NCBI GenBank assembly: GCA_024180945.1
Contig: JAKSGN010000035.1
Coordinates: 558,001-622,000, forward strand
Origin: Macrophomina tecta
Lineage: Eukaryota; Ascomycota; Dothideomycetes; Botryosphaeriales; Botryosphaeriaceae
Length of the DNA stretch: 64,000 bases
Reading direction: 5' to 3'
Of the stretch, positions 35,596-45,409 are shown one piece after another; the first letter of the stretch is position 1, and each line of letters starts with the position of its first letter. The notes beneath the pieces are model-generated. The model searched no databases and was not told where the DNA came from. It was given only the letters and a program-made list of their open reading frames with translations. Both the position numbers and the translations under genes were made by a program.

Positions 35596-35932
35596 CTTCT
35601 GTGGAATAGCCGTTAGCAACGGTGTCACGCAGCGCGTCTCCGGGATGACGTACGGGAACAATGGGAAGCAGAAGCTGGCGGAGGGCGTGGAGCGACGAAA
35701 ACTGATCTCCAGTTCGGGGTCCGTGCGGCGCGCGGGAGGGAAGAAGCTCGACGCGACGGGCTTCACCAGCACTTTGCTTGCGGGCCCGCTGAACACCGAC
35801 CAACACCACCGCGTCACTCTTTCAGCTGCTGCTGCGCGCCCTGCACTCATCCGTGTCGCCCTCTTCCGGGAGCTGAAACTCAGACATTCCGACTCTCCAG
35901 CTTGAGATCCATTGACGCGCAGCCATCCAGCC
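35596..35932. promoter_or_regulatory. Shared promoter region of MRP21 and the RBM25-like gene
   Basis: A divergent stretch of 337 bases. The MRP21 frame stays open through all of it on the minus strand, so part may be translated if the upstream ATG is used. Confidence 0.45.
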
Positions 35933-38477
35933 ATGTATAACTACCGTATGTCCGCTCCGTGCGCATGCCTCGAGCTGCCTCACCTTGCAATATCTAGCTA
36001 ACATTTTGCAGCTGGAGGACAGTACGGTCGCCCCCCGGGCTATGGCGCCTACCCCGGCGCCCAAGGTGCTCCGCCTGGCATGGCACCTCCGCCCGGCATG
36101 GGTAAGTACAGAAATCCGTTCGTCACAGACCCAACGAAGTCAGAAGATCTAATGCAGGTGTAGGACCGCCGCCTGGTGCCATGCCCGCCCCCGGCGTCAC
36201 CCCGCCTCCCGGTGTTCAGCAGTCGCAGTCCCCTCTGCCCGCCCGTCCTGGCAATCTTCCGCCCAACTTCGCTCCCCCGGCTGGAATGCCGAACATCAAT
36301 TTCAATGCTCCCGTCATCCGTTTGGGAACTACCGGACCCAGCGCAAAGGGCGATGAGCGCAAGACAGGTGGCGACGCTGCCTCTGCGGGTGGAAGGCGCG
36401 CCGGCCTAGGAAGCGACTACCGTGGCTCGGATTCACAACGCCAGACGCGTGACTCGATGATGTCGCTTCAGCCACCCACCAAGGAGGAGATTGCGCGCAC
36501 CATCTGGGTTGGCAAGATTACGGAGGGTGTGACTGATGACGACCTGGAGAGAATCCTGCGTTGTGCCGGTGGCTTGCGGCGCTGGACCAGGCCTACGAAT
36601 GCGGATAACAAGCCCGTCACGTTCGGCTTCGCTGAGTTTGACGACGCTGAGAGCTTGGAGACTGCTGCTGCTGTGTTCAAGGAGGGCATTGAGGTACCCG
36701 CTAAGAAGCAGGAGCCTGGTAAGAAAGACGGTGATGAGATCGAGATGGCGTCGCTCATGGTAAATATCTTGGAATTCCTCTGCTTAATTGTACCATACCT
36801 AACAGCGTCCTAGGTCTCGGTTGACGAAGCTTCGTTGAAATACGCTGAAGAGTGGAAGTCGAAGCGTGACGAGGACGAAGCTGCTTCGCAATTCCGCATC
36901 GACACAGCCAAGGAAGCTCTTGCTGCAGTTTTAGCAAGCCTGAAGAACCCCCGTGAAGCTCCTACTGAGGACGGTGATGGAGACGTCAACATGACAGGTT
37001 CCGAAACCAAGGTCGATGGCGCGACGGGCGAAGTCGTCACCATTCCTCTCACTGTCGAAGATGAGCTTTCAGACATTCCGCCCGAGATGCGCGAGACGGT
37101 CGCGGCCGAGATTGCCGCCTTCCGCGACAGGAGCGTCCGGAGGGACATGGAGCGCCTTGCTCGCGAGGAAGAAGTTGAGAAGCTCGAGCGTCAGAAGAAC
37201 TCGGGACAGCGCTATAACCGTCTTGCTTCCCCCCCTGCTTCAGCTCCCAGCGGTCCCGCCGGTGGCGCGAACGGTATCCCTCTCGGTCCTAGCAAGCGTG
37301 GCGTCGAGGGTGCTCCCAGTGGTCCGAAGGCTTTCCAGGGTGTTCAGATTCCTAAAGACTATCAGAATGGTGTTGGATTCATTCCAGGCGGCACAATTAC
37401 CGCCAAGGATATGGCTGAATGCCCGTATATCAACCGTTCGGATGAAGAAGATTCAGCGAGCGACGAGGAACTTGAGCGTCGTCGCAGGCAGAAGAAGAAG
37501 GATGCGGATGAAAAGGCATACGCCGACCATGAGCGCCGCTGGCTTGCTCGCGAAGCCCATCGCGCCTCGGCTCTCGAGCGTGAGGAGATTCGCGAGAAGA
37601 AGGAGGCGGCCACGCGTGAGGCTGAAGTCGAGGCTATGAGGAAGAGGTTGGCCGAGTGGGATGATGATGAGGAGGCAGCTCGCCGCACCGAAGAATACTA
37701 CGCGGACCGTCCTCTTTGGCTCCGCAACAGAGCCCAGTTCCGTGCGCGCGAGGAGGCTGCTGATGACAAGGATCGCAATGCGGAGGAGCGCGAGAAGCAG
37801 AAGAAGGAGCAGAAGGACCAGGAGGCTCGCGCAATGGCAGATTCATTCTTGTCGCAGACCGCCCAGGACATTGCGGACCGGAATACCACGACTCCCCGCG
37901 ATCCGCCGCGCTTCAAGATGTCCCTTGGTGCAGCGGCCTCGCAGCGTGCTCAGCAGGCGGCTCCTCGCCGTACTGCCGCCGAAGTCGAGAACTTGCTTGA
38001 GGACGAAGAGGATGCGGCCGCGGCTAACGCAGCTCCTCGTAAGCTTGTTCCGCTCAAGCCTGAAGACGTGGCTACCATGTCGGAAGAGGAGCGCAAGGAG
38101 GCGGCTGCGCAGCTCGCTCGTGAGATCCCGTCGGATCGCGAGGGTCTGTGGAAGTGGGAGGTCCAGTGGGATCACCTTTTGGATGAGGTGGTCAGCGAGC
38201 AGCTGTACCCGTTCATCAAGAGAAAGATTCTGGACGGCATTGGCGTTGAGGATCAGGACGTCATTGGCGCCATCGTCGCGCACATTAAGAACAAGGGCCA
38301 TCCCCAGGCACTTGTGGATGAAATCTCGGAGGCAAGTCTTTCCATCCTGACAAGTAGCAACAGATTTCTGACCATTTTTTGTAGATTTTCGACGAGGACA
38401 CTGAGGAGTTCGTCCGCAAGTTGTACCGCATGGTCATCTTCTTCACGGAGAGCGAGAAGAGGGGCTTGTCCGCGTGA
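35933..38477 (+). CDS. RBM25-like splicing factor (RRM + PWI)
   Basis: Five exons: 35933-35945 (13 nt), 36012-36101, 36158-36759, 36814-38331 and 38385-38477; 771 residues. Order of parts: Gly/Pro-rich N-terminus, RRM (RTIWVGKITEGVTDDDLE, with VTFGFAEFDDAESLETA, residues ~147-215), a long Glu/Arg/Lys-rich coiled region with RS/RE-like stretches, and a C-terminal PWI domain (WKWEVQWDHLLDEVVSEQLY, IGAIVAHIKNKGHPQALVDE, IFDEDTEEFVRKLYRMVIFF). This is the RBM25/Snu71-type layout: a nuclear U1 snRNP-associated factor that promotes 5' splice-site use. The last intron (38332-38384) must use a GC donor: GAG|GCAAGT ... GTAG|ATT restores EISEIFDEDTEE. Confidence 0.88.
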
Positions 38478-39885
38478 GCATCATACCGTTGACCATCTCA
38501 GATCAGTAATAACTACACTTAAAGGCATACTGCTCCACTGAACAGCTTGGTGGACTAGGAGGAAGTTCTGGAGCTATTCGGGGCACCGCAGGTGGGTTTC
38601 CCGAACCGTCGCCCGAGGGGACCCGCTCTTCTTCTGGCCGATCCCACGAAAATGAACCCCAGCCTGCCATAGCGATTCTCTCGCCCGAACACCAACTATG
38701 CTGATCGCACTTGACTTCAACTGATGATCAGCTGTGGTGTAAACAAGAGGGAAATCAGGATATTAACTGGCTTTTGGGCACGATACGGGCCGACATGGCG
38801 AAATTGGAACAGGGTGGATGGCCTGATTTTAAGTAGTACGCGAAGCCTGATTCAGATCAGGAGTCGATCAACTGCAACTTTCAAGGTACAACACACAACC
38901 TTCCTCTCAACAATACAATTGCGTTAACGCAACATGGCTGCGCACAGGATGAAGTCTCGAAGATGATTTAGCAGGGCTCGCAGATTCGATAGAGGCTGGC
39001 AAAGTCCAGGAATGGCGTGGTGTAAGATTTGCAGTGATGCAAGCGCTGAGCATGTTGCGCGATAATTAGCGGTACGCTTAGAGCGTCGACGTCTGGCCAG
39101 GGGAAGTGCCGGTGTTGATTTGCCTAATATTAGAGGCACCGTAGCTTCGGAATCCGGGAAGGCTTAGCTTTGAGCAAGGAGTCGGTATGTCGTCTGTGCG
39201 GATGTGCCGATATTCACTCGGCGCTGCCGGAGAGCTCATTGGGACGGTGTCATCAAAGCGACAGCAACGTGCCCAACACATTGCGGCGGCAGAAGTTGCT
39301 GGTTCCGGCGGAGCGGTTGGACGAGGGTGCAGTGACAGGGAAAGGATGAAGCAGCGGCGCCAGCAAGGGGCTTGTTCGGGGGAGAAATGAGGAGGCGAAA
39401 AGTGGGAGTTGCGGCGCCAAGCTTCGCTCCACAAAGCTTGGAGATGCTTGGGCGAAGCTTGACAACGGACACAGGGCATTGTGCAACACTCTGCATCCCC
39501 GCCCCAGGCGCGACCGGCGTCATCGCCAGTGCGGCCGCGTCAGCCCCACCGGCAGCGCCTGGCACCATCCAGCCTTGATTCGCCCAGCCGACACGAGGAT
39601 GGAGCGGGTGGCCGGATGCGCGCTCCCGCCCTGGCCGCAAATCACTCGCATCGTGCCGCAGAAGACCGGCCCTCGCTGGCCGTCAGCACCGTCAGGCCTG
39701 CCGGCTACTCCCTCGGCCTCACAGCCACCTCCGTTGCCCATGTCAGACAATAGTCGAACCCAGCCCGCCCTTTGTGAGCACCTCGTAGACGCCTGTCGCC
39801 TGTGCTATGGCTTGCTTGGACTTCTCTTCCAGAATATCTTCTTTTCCTCCGAATACACACACACTCGCTTGCGCCCTCTTTCGCC
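38478..39885. other. Gene-poor intergenic region
   Basis: About 1.4 kb between the RBM25-like gene and the GH76 gene. Frames of 130-150 codons on both strands (39236-39640 minus, 39479-39937 plus) overlap each other and show no domain. It should hold the GH76 promoter. Confidence 0.4.
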
Positions 39886-41453
39886 ATGTGGATGCCCAGA
39901 GGTACAACTGCGGCGCTGCTGTCGCTTGCTTCGCTGAGCCGGTTCGCGCGGCCAGCGGCGGCGCTACAACTTGACATTGACGACCCGGGTATGTGGGAAC
40001 CTGCACCGACGTGGAGCATGCCTCTCTGACTCTTGGAAGACAGCATCAAGTCGGCCGCCAGCACAATCGCATATGGGATGATGAAGTCGTACACAGGGAA
40101 CCAGACGGGCCAAGTACCAGGATATCTACCGCAACCCTACTACTGGTGGGAAGCAGGCTCGATGTTTATGACGGTCAGTCTGAGGAGGAAGCGACGAGCT
40201 CTCTACCAGTCCGGTATTGACTGGCCTGCAGATGGTGGAATACTGGTACTACACCAATGACTCCACATATAACGACGTCACCACCCAGGCCCTACAGTTC
40301 CAGGTCGGAGACGACGAAGACTACATGCCCGCAAACCAGACGAAAGACGAGGTGCACCGCTTCCATCTAACCGGCCCCCAGTCCAAAGCTTACACATCCC
40401 TCCCTTCAGGGTAACGACGACCAAGTCTTCTGGGCCTTTGCCGCCCTTTCTGCCGCCGAACTCGGCTTCCCCAACCCTCCCGCCGGCCAGCCGCAATGGC
40501 TTGCCCTCGCACAGGCCGTCTTCAACACGCAGGCCGCCCGCTGGGACGCGTCCTCCTGCGGCGGCGGCCTGCGCTGGCAAATTTTCACCTTCAACAACGG
40601 CTACGACTACAAAAACGCCATCTCCAACGGCGGCTTCTTTCAGCTCTCGGCGCGGCTCGCGCGCTACACAGCCAACGCCACCTACGCCGACTGGGCTGAC
40701 AAGATGTGGGACTGGCTCTCGCACTCGCCGCTGCTCGACACGCACACCAACGCGACCAAGTACACCGTCAACGACGGCACCTCGACCACCACCAACTGCA
40801 GCTCCGCCGATCAGCTGCAGTGGACCTACAACTACGGCACTCTCATCTCCGGCACTGCCTACATGTACAACTACACCAACGGCTCCGCCACCTGGCAATC
40901 CCGCCTCTCCGCCCTGCTCAACGGCGCCGAGGTGTTTTTCCCGACGCAGTATGGCGGACAGATCATGTCTGAGATCACGTGCGAACAGGGCCAGACCTGC
41001 GACAACGACCAGCCCTCCTTCAAGGCGTACCTCTCGCGCTGGATGGCCGTCGCCTCCCAGATCGCGCCGTTTACCGCGGCCCAGATCGTGCCGAAGCTGC
41101 GCGCCAGCGCGCTCGGCGCCGCGAAGCAGTGCAGCGGCGGCGCCGGCGGGATCATGTGCGGGAGGAGGTGGTACCAGGATGCGTGGGACGGGTTTCAGGG
41201 GATTGGCGAGCAGATGAGCGCGCTCAGCGTCGTCCAGGCGAACATGCTGGCCACTGGCGCGGTGCAGCAGGCGCCGCTGAGCGCGAATACGGGCGGGAAG
41301 AGCGAGGGCGATCCCAGCGCAGGAACCGGGAGTGGCATGGCGAAGCCGAAGTACAAAGGCGAGATTACGGATAGGGATAAGGCGGGCGCGGCGATTTTGA
41401 CGGTTGGCATGGTGTTGCTGACTGTGGGAGGCGGCGCGTTTATGGCAATGTAG
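39886..41453 (+). CDS. GH76 Dfg5/Dcw1-type mannan endo-1,6-alpha-mannosidase homologue
   Basis: Four exons: 39886-39988, 40040-40173, 40232-40351 and 40410-41453; 466 residues. A signal peptide (residues 1-27) is followed by a GH76 domain: [40 protein letters not shown], and [20 protein letters not shown], whose paired Asp (122-123) is the catalytic pair, then [20 protein letters not shown] and [20 protein letters not shown]. The C-terminus is Gly/Ser-rich and ends in a hydrophobic tail ([20 protein letters not shown]), as for GPI anchoring. Dfg5/Dcw1 proteins act outside the plasma membrane and are thought to link GPI-anchored mannoproteins to wall glucan. Eight or more N-glycosylation sequons are visible. 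The gene depends on ALG7-type glycosylation, encoded in the same window, but is not clustered with it. Confidence 0.92.
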
Positions 41454-42794
41454 GGTGGATAGATGGGGGTTCTTGGATTTTGGCGGTTGAGAAAGCGGAC
41501 GATCGAGGAAAAATACATGGCAGCTGTGGGTTTATAAAGGAATTTTAGTTATACTGGATTTATCTTCCACGCCTTCTACTTGGTCATTGGAGTCGGGGAA
41601 TGCTGCAACTTATAAGAGCAACCTTTGGGCTGTATGCAGCGCTGATGCATTCGACTGGCGTTAGTGTAATCAAATTCTGGGAACACTTGCATCCATTTGG
41701 CCTTCCTATAACGGACAATGGTAACACTTTTCTGCTTGCTTTGTGTGTATCAAGCAGAGCCTGTATGCGGTTGTCGAAAAGAAATTGGAGGCTCGGCAGC
41801 ACTGGGACAACTAATCTCAAATCGGTTACCTCTGGGTCTCCCTATATAAAAGAACAATGCACATATGAGACAGGATATCATCCATATACTGCTCGAAAAG
41901 GGGGTTAGCCCAAATGCAGCCACATCATTCCTGAGACTTATTTCCCCGGGGACAGTTCGGGGCATGTCTTAAAGCAAATATCCGGCGTGCGCAGCGGAGG
42001 AACTGAAGGCCGTCCCATCGTCAACGTACTCTACCGTATCATGGTTGACTTGTCGAAACACGGAGCTAGTCCTACGATCGTGATCACATCACCCCATGGC
42101 TCCATGCTCGAACTTGTGCATTTCACGCGGAGGTACCTCTTCGTAGAGCAATTCGAATCAATACGTCTCGTTCTTGACAAGAAGGGGAAACTTGCTCATA
42201 GAAGAACGGCAAGACCGACTTTTGATGAAGCTGGAATTCGAAAAGGTCAAACTTGAGCCCGAAGCCTTTCCTATAACCACTTGGGCAATTTTGAGGGTTT
42301 TAATGACACCAAATTGAAAGCTGTGGTATGGTCGAAGGAGATACTGGAATATTGTGAGTATACAGGTTGCGAACCAAAGAATGCCATTGATTTCATAGAC
42401 CCTTGAGTAATGTTAATTCCACCTTCTAATGCCTTCCTGTCTCCTACCCAGATGAGAAATCAGCTAGTCCGCTTTTTCAAGGGCTAGTGGCGACAATTAC
42501 CTGTGCACTGATAGTTCGGCGCCGAACTCGAGTTTCCACACGCAATCAAACAATCAAAGCTCTGGCATATCAAGGAATAAAAATGGGTAGAGCGTGTACG
42601 TACAGGCATATCGCAGAACTCCAGAACGGAAATCAGACCCACTAATCACTCAGACCAGATCTCCCAAGCGACACGAAGGCGGGAGACACGCGGAAATACT
42701 AAGATAAGGCACGAAGATGGCAAACCAGGTTGCCATAGAGGAGGTCATTCCGACCGAATAGGCAAGACATGGGGTAGAGCAAGGAAAGAAGAGC
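41454..42794. other. AT-richer intergenic region with a gene relic
   Basis: About 1.3 kb between two 3' ends. It contains the ankyrin-like relic noted separately; the rest (42260-42790) shows no coding signal. Confidence 0.4.
41868..42256 (+). pseudogene. Possible degenerate ankyrin-repeat gene fragment
   Basis: Two short pieces in different frames look like ankyrin repeats: DIIHILLEKGVSPNAATSFL (41874 onward), interrupted by a stop at 41970, and VLYRIMVDLSKHGASPTIVI followed by TSPHGSMLELVHF (42027 onward). In fungal ankyrin proteins, helix-2/loop pieces such as LLLEKGADPNA and LLKHGADPT occur at this spacing. No start, splice model or intact frame links them, so a relic is more likely than a gene. 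Confidence 0.3.
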
Positions 42795-44379
42795 TCACCC
42801 CTCCACGATATCATAACTCCTCGCGGTCCCAAACGTATCCCGATCCCCGCCTACACCAAACCAAACATCACTGAGCCTTCCCTTCCCTTTCCCGCCATCA
42901 AGCGGTCTCGTGCACTTGTCAAACGCATCTCTGGTAAGCTCCTGCAGCCAGTTCGGCCAAGACCTGAAGCCAGTGAAAAGCGTCCCGTAGGCCGGGACGT
43001 ACAGCTGCGCCGGCTCGCCGCGGAGCACCTGACGCACGATCTTGTCGGCGATATCCGCAGGAGTGAGGAGCTTGGTACGGGTTTGCACCAAGCTGGCCTC
43101 CCAGGACTCCACTAAGGGAGTCCGGGCCCACATGGGATGGATTATGGAGGTGACGATGTGCTTTCCAGCAGGGCCGTAGCGGTTGCGCAGCTCAACGTTC
43201 AGTCCTAATCATCATTCAGCATACCGATACGGATAGATAGTGGCAATCAAAGAGAGGATAAAGCTAGAAAATAATCGAAGCAACAAAATGGCGATCAGGC
43301 CAAGTCACTCCAATCATACATGTGTATGGCCAAAGCTTGGAAAGTTGAGGGGAGACGGTGCACTCACCTTCATGCAGAGACAAGACAGCAGCTTTACTTG
43401 CGGCGTAATTGACCAGACCTGAAACAGAAGAATAGCTTGCCATGCTTGCAACTGTGACGATGTGGCCCTTCTTTTGTGCCAGCATGCCGGGCAGGAACTC
43501 TCGGACAAGAGTGAAGTGACTGAGTACATTGACTCGAAACAGTCGCTCGTCATACTCGTCGCTGCCCTCAAGCACGGTATGCGCGTGTGCAACGCCCGCA
43601 TTGTTGATGAGGACGGTCGGGTCGCCGCAATCCGCCCGGATCATGGCGGCAGTCTCATGAATAGACTGTGGCGAGGTAAGGTCGCAGCCATAATAAATGA
43701 TATTCGGACCTAACAACAGTCAGCAACCCGGCCCATGCAGGTAACAAACAAAAAAGAGTGGGGAAGGAAAAAAGAGAGAGAGAAGACAAAAAAAAAAAAA
43801 AATTCGCAGAAAGCACCACTTACGTCCTTCAAACTCTTCAGGCAACTCAGCCAAATCCACAACCGCGACTTTGACGCCCACCCCACCCCTCTCCACCAGA
43901 CCCCTCACCACCTCCCTCCCAATCCCACCACACCCGCCCGTCACGACAACCACCTCACCTACCCCTTTCTTCCCATCGAAATCCCACACAGTAGCATCAG
44001 CACCACTACCACCACCAACACTACCATCCCTCCTCCACCGCCATTGCCGCAACGCCCACTGGTTCAGCACCGCATTCGCAAACCGCACGACCCCGACGGC
44101 GAACAGCACCTTCAGCACGCCGACGACGCGCTCCAAGCGGCCCGGCACCGCATCCGCGCCGAGCGCGCGGACGATGCGAGCGCGGGCATCGCGGGGGCCC
44201 TTGGTCAAGACGAGCAGCAACAGGCCGGTCAGAGTCGGAGAGAGGGCTGCGTTGGTGGCGAAGGTGGGCGCGAAGGACGCGGTGCGGAGCGCAGCATGGC
44301 CGCCGGAGGAGACGGCGCGGCCGGCGGACTGGGCGGCGGCGGACGTCTTTGCGAGGGCGGCGCGGGCGGTGGATGCCAT
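42795..44379 (-). CDS. Membrane-associated short-chain dehydrogenase/reductase
   Basis: Exons are 44379-43824, 43709-43368 and 43204-42795, giving 435 residues. The N-terminus is Ala-rich with two hydrophobic stretches (LTGLLLLVLTK and LERVVGVLKVLFAVGVVRFA), so the protein is probably anchored in a membrane. The SDR core shows the cofactor motif TGGCGGIG (147-154), DLTSPQSIHETAAMI, LINNAGVAHAHTVLEGS, the Ser-containing VASMASYSSVSG, the catalytic YAASK and, after the splice, HPMWARTPLV. This is the layout of SDR16C/RDH10-like enzymes that oxidise or reduce lipids, retinoids or steroids; the substrate is not predictable. The first intron (114 bp) carries a T15 tract in the transcript sense; the second is 163 bp. 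Confidence 0.88.
43788..43802 (-). repeat. T15 tract (transcript sense) inside SDR intron 1
   Basis: Fifteen A on the + strand within the first intron of the membrane SDR gene, near the 5' splice site on the transcript, preceded by AG-rich sequence. Confidence 0.9.
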
Positions 44380-45409
44380 AACGGTACGCGTATCTAGCTA
44401 TTCGCCTCTTCTGTTCTTTTTCTTTTTCTTTTTTGGTTTTCTGCCCTTCGATCTCCTGGAGTAAGTTGTCTGCGTGTTGTTGCTCGCTGATCCAACTCAC
44501 TCCTCGTACAATGCGCCGGGAAAGCGGATGGTTGACGCGGCAGGATGGGGAGGGGGCTATGGTATTGATGCGACGCAATTGGTTCAGCCTTCCTGTCGTG
44601 GAATGCTGATAACAATTGGCGAAGCGATTGCACGGGAAGATGATGTGAGACGACGGAAGCGTAAGATGAGCAGTGGTTCACCAAGAGACCTTATCACGAA
44701 AAGCAATTTGAAGTGGGCGGAGAAGGGTCGATGCGGCGGGGGAAAAGGGCTCACTGAAACGGTTCCCTCACAAGCCCTGCAATGCCACGCGCGGAGTCAT
44801 GGAAGTGATAAGTGGCTGTCCTGGACGCTGGAAAGCGGATGTGCAAGCTTCAGGAGCTTCTCCGCCAACGAGACAGCTTTCCCCGCATATGCCTAGAGCT
44901 TCCCCACACCTTTGCTGCAAGCTTATTCCCTGTCACTGCCGGCACACTCCCGGTGCCTGTTGTGGTCGCTACTAGCCCTGCAATAGTACTCCGCATCCTA
45001 TGCCAGTAGCTATGGCGGTGAGATGGCATGGACAACGCAGTAGTAATGCGGGTACTTACCACAGGCCATTGCATGTACAGAACCCCCATTTGCTACGAGT
45101 CAATGCTTTAATTCGTATGTGCACGATACGGTACTGTTTGTCCCTCAAGGCATGGAATGCCTACGTATGTTATCCCAGTCCTAGCATGAATAAACTTTTG
45201 TTGCATCGGAAACGTGCGGCATCGACGACCCAGCCCAAGAGAGAACCAATAATGCAAGCAGTATAATCCGGGGAAAGCCCGTTGCCCGAACCGTCGATCC
45301 AGGATGACGGAATACCAGTCGTGCGCCTTGGTCGGCGGTTGACTGACTCTCCAGTCGAGAAACTACCCAATCACGTAGGAGTAGGGGTAAGCCCATATGA
45401 TGTTGCAAA
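44380..45409. other. Intergenic region (SDR promoter / NCL1 3' end)
   Basis: About 1 kb. A TC-rich stretch (44403-44435) lies just upstream of the SDR start. No gene is supported. Confidence 0.45.

Noticed and set aside
38332..38345. Alternative GT donor (GTCTTT) for the last RBM25-like intron
   Set aside because: It would add residues and break the frame into the PWI sequence, whereas GC at 38332 joins exactly.
39236..39937. Overlapping frames of 134 and 152 codons on opposite strands
   Set aside because: They overlap each other and have no domain or splice support; probably chance in GC-rich promoter sequence.
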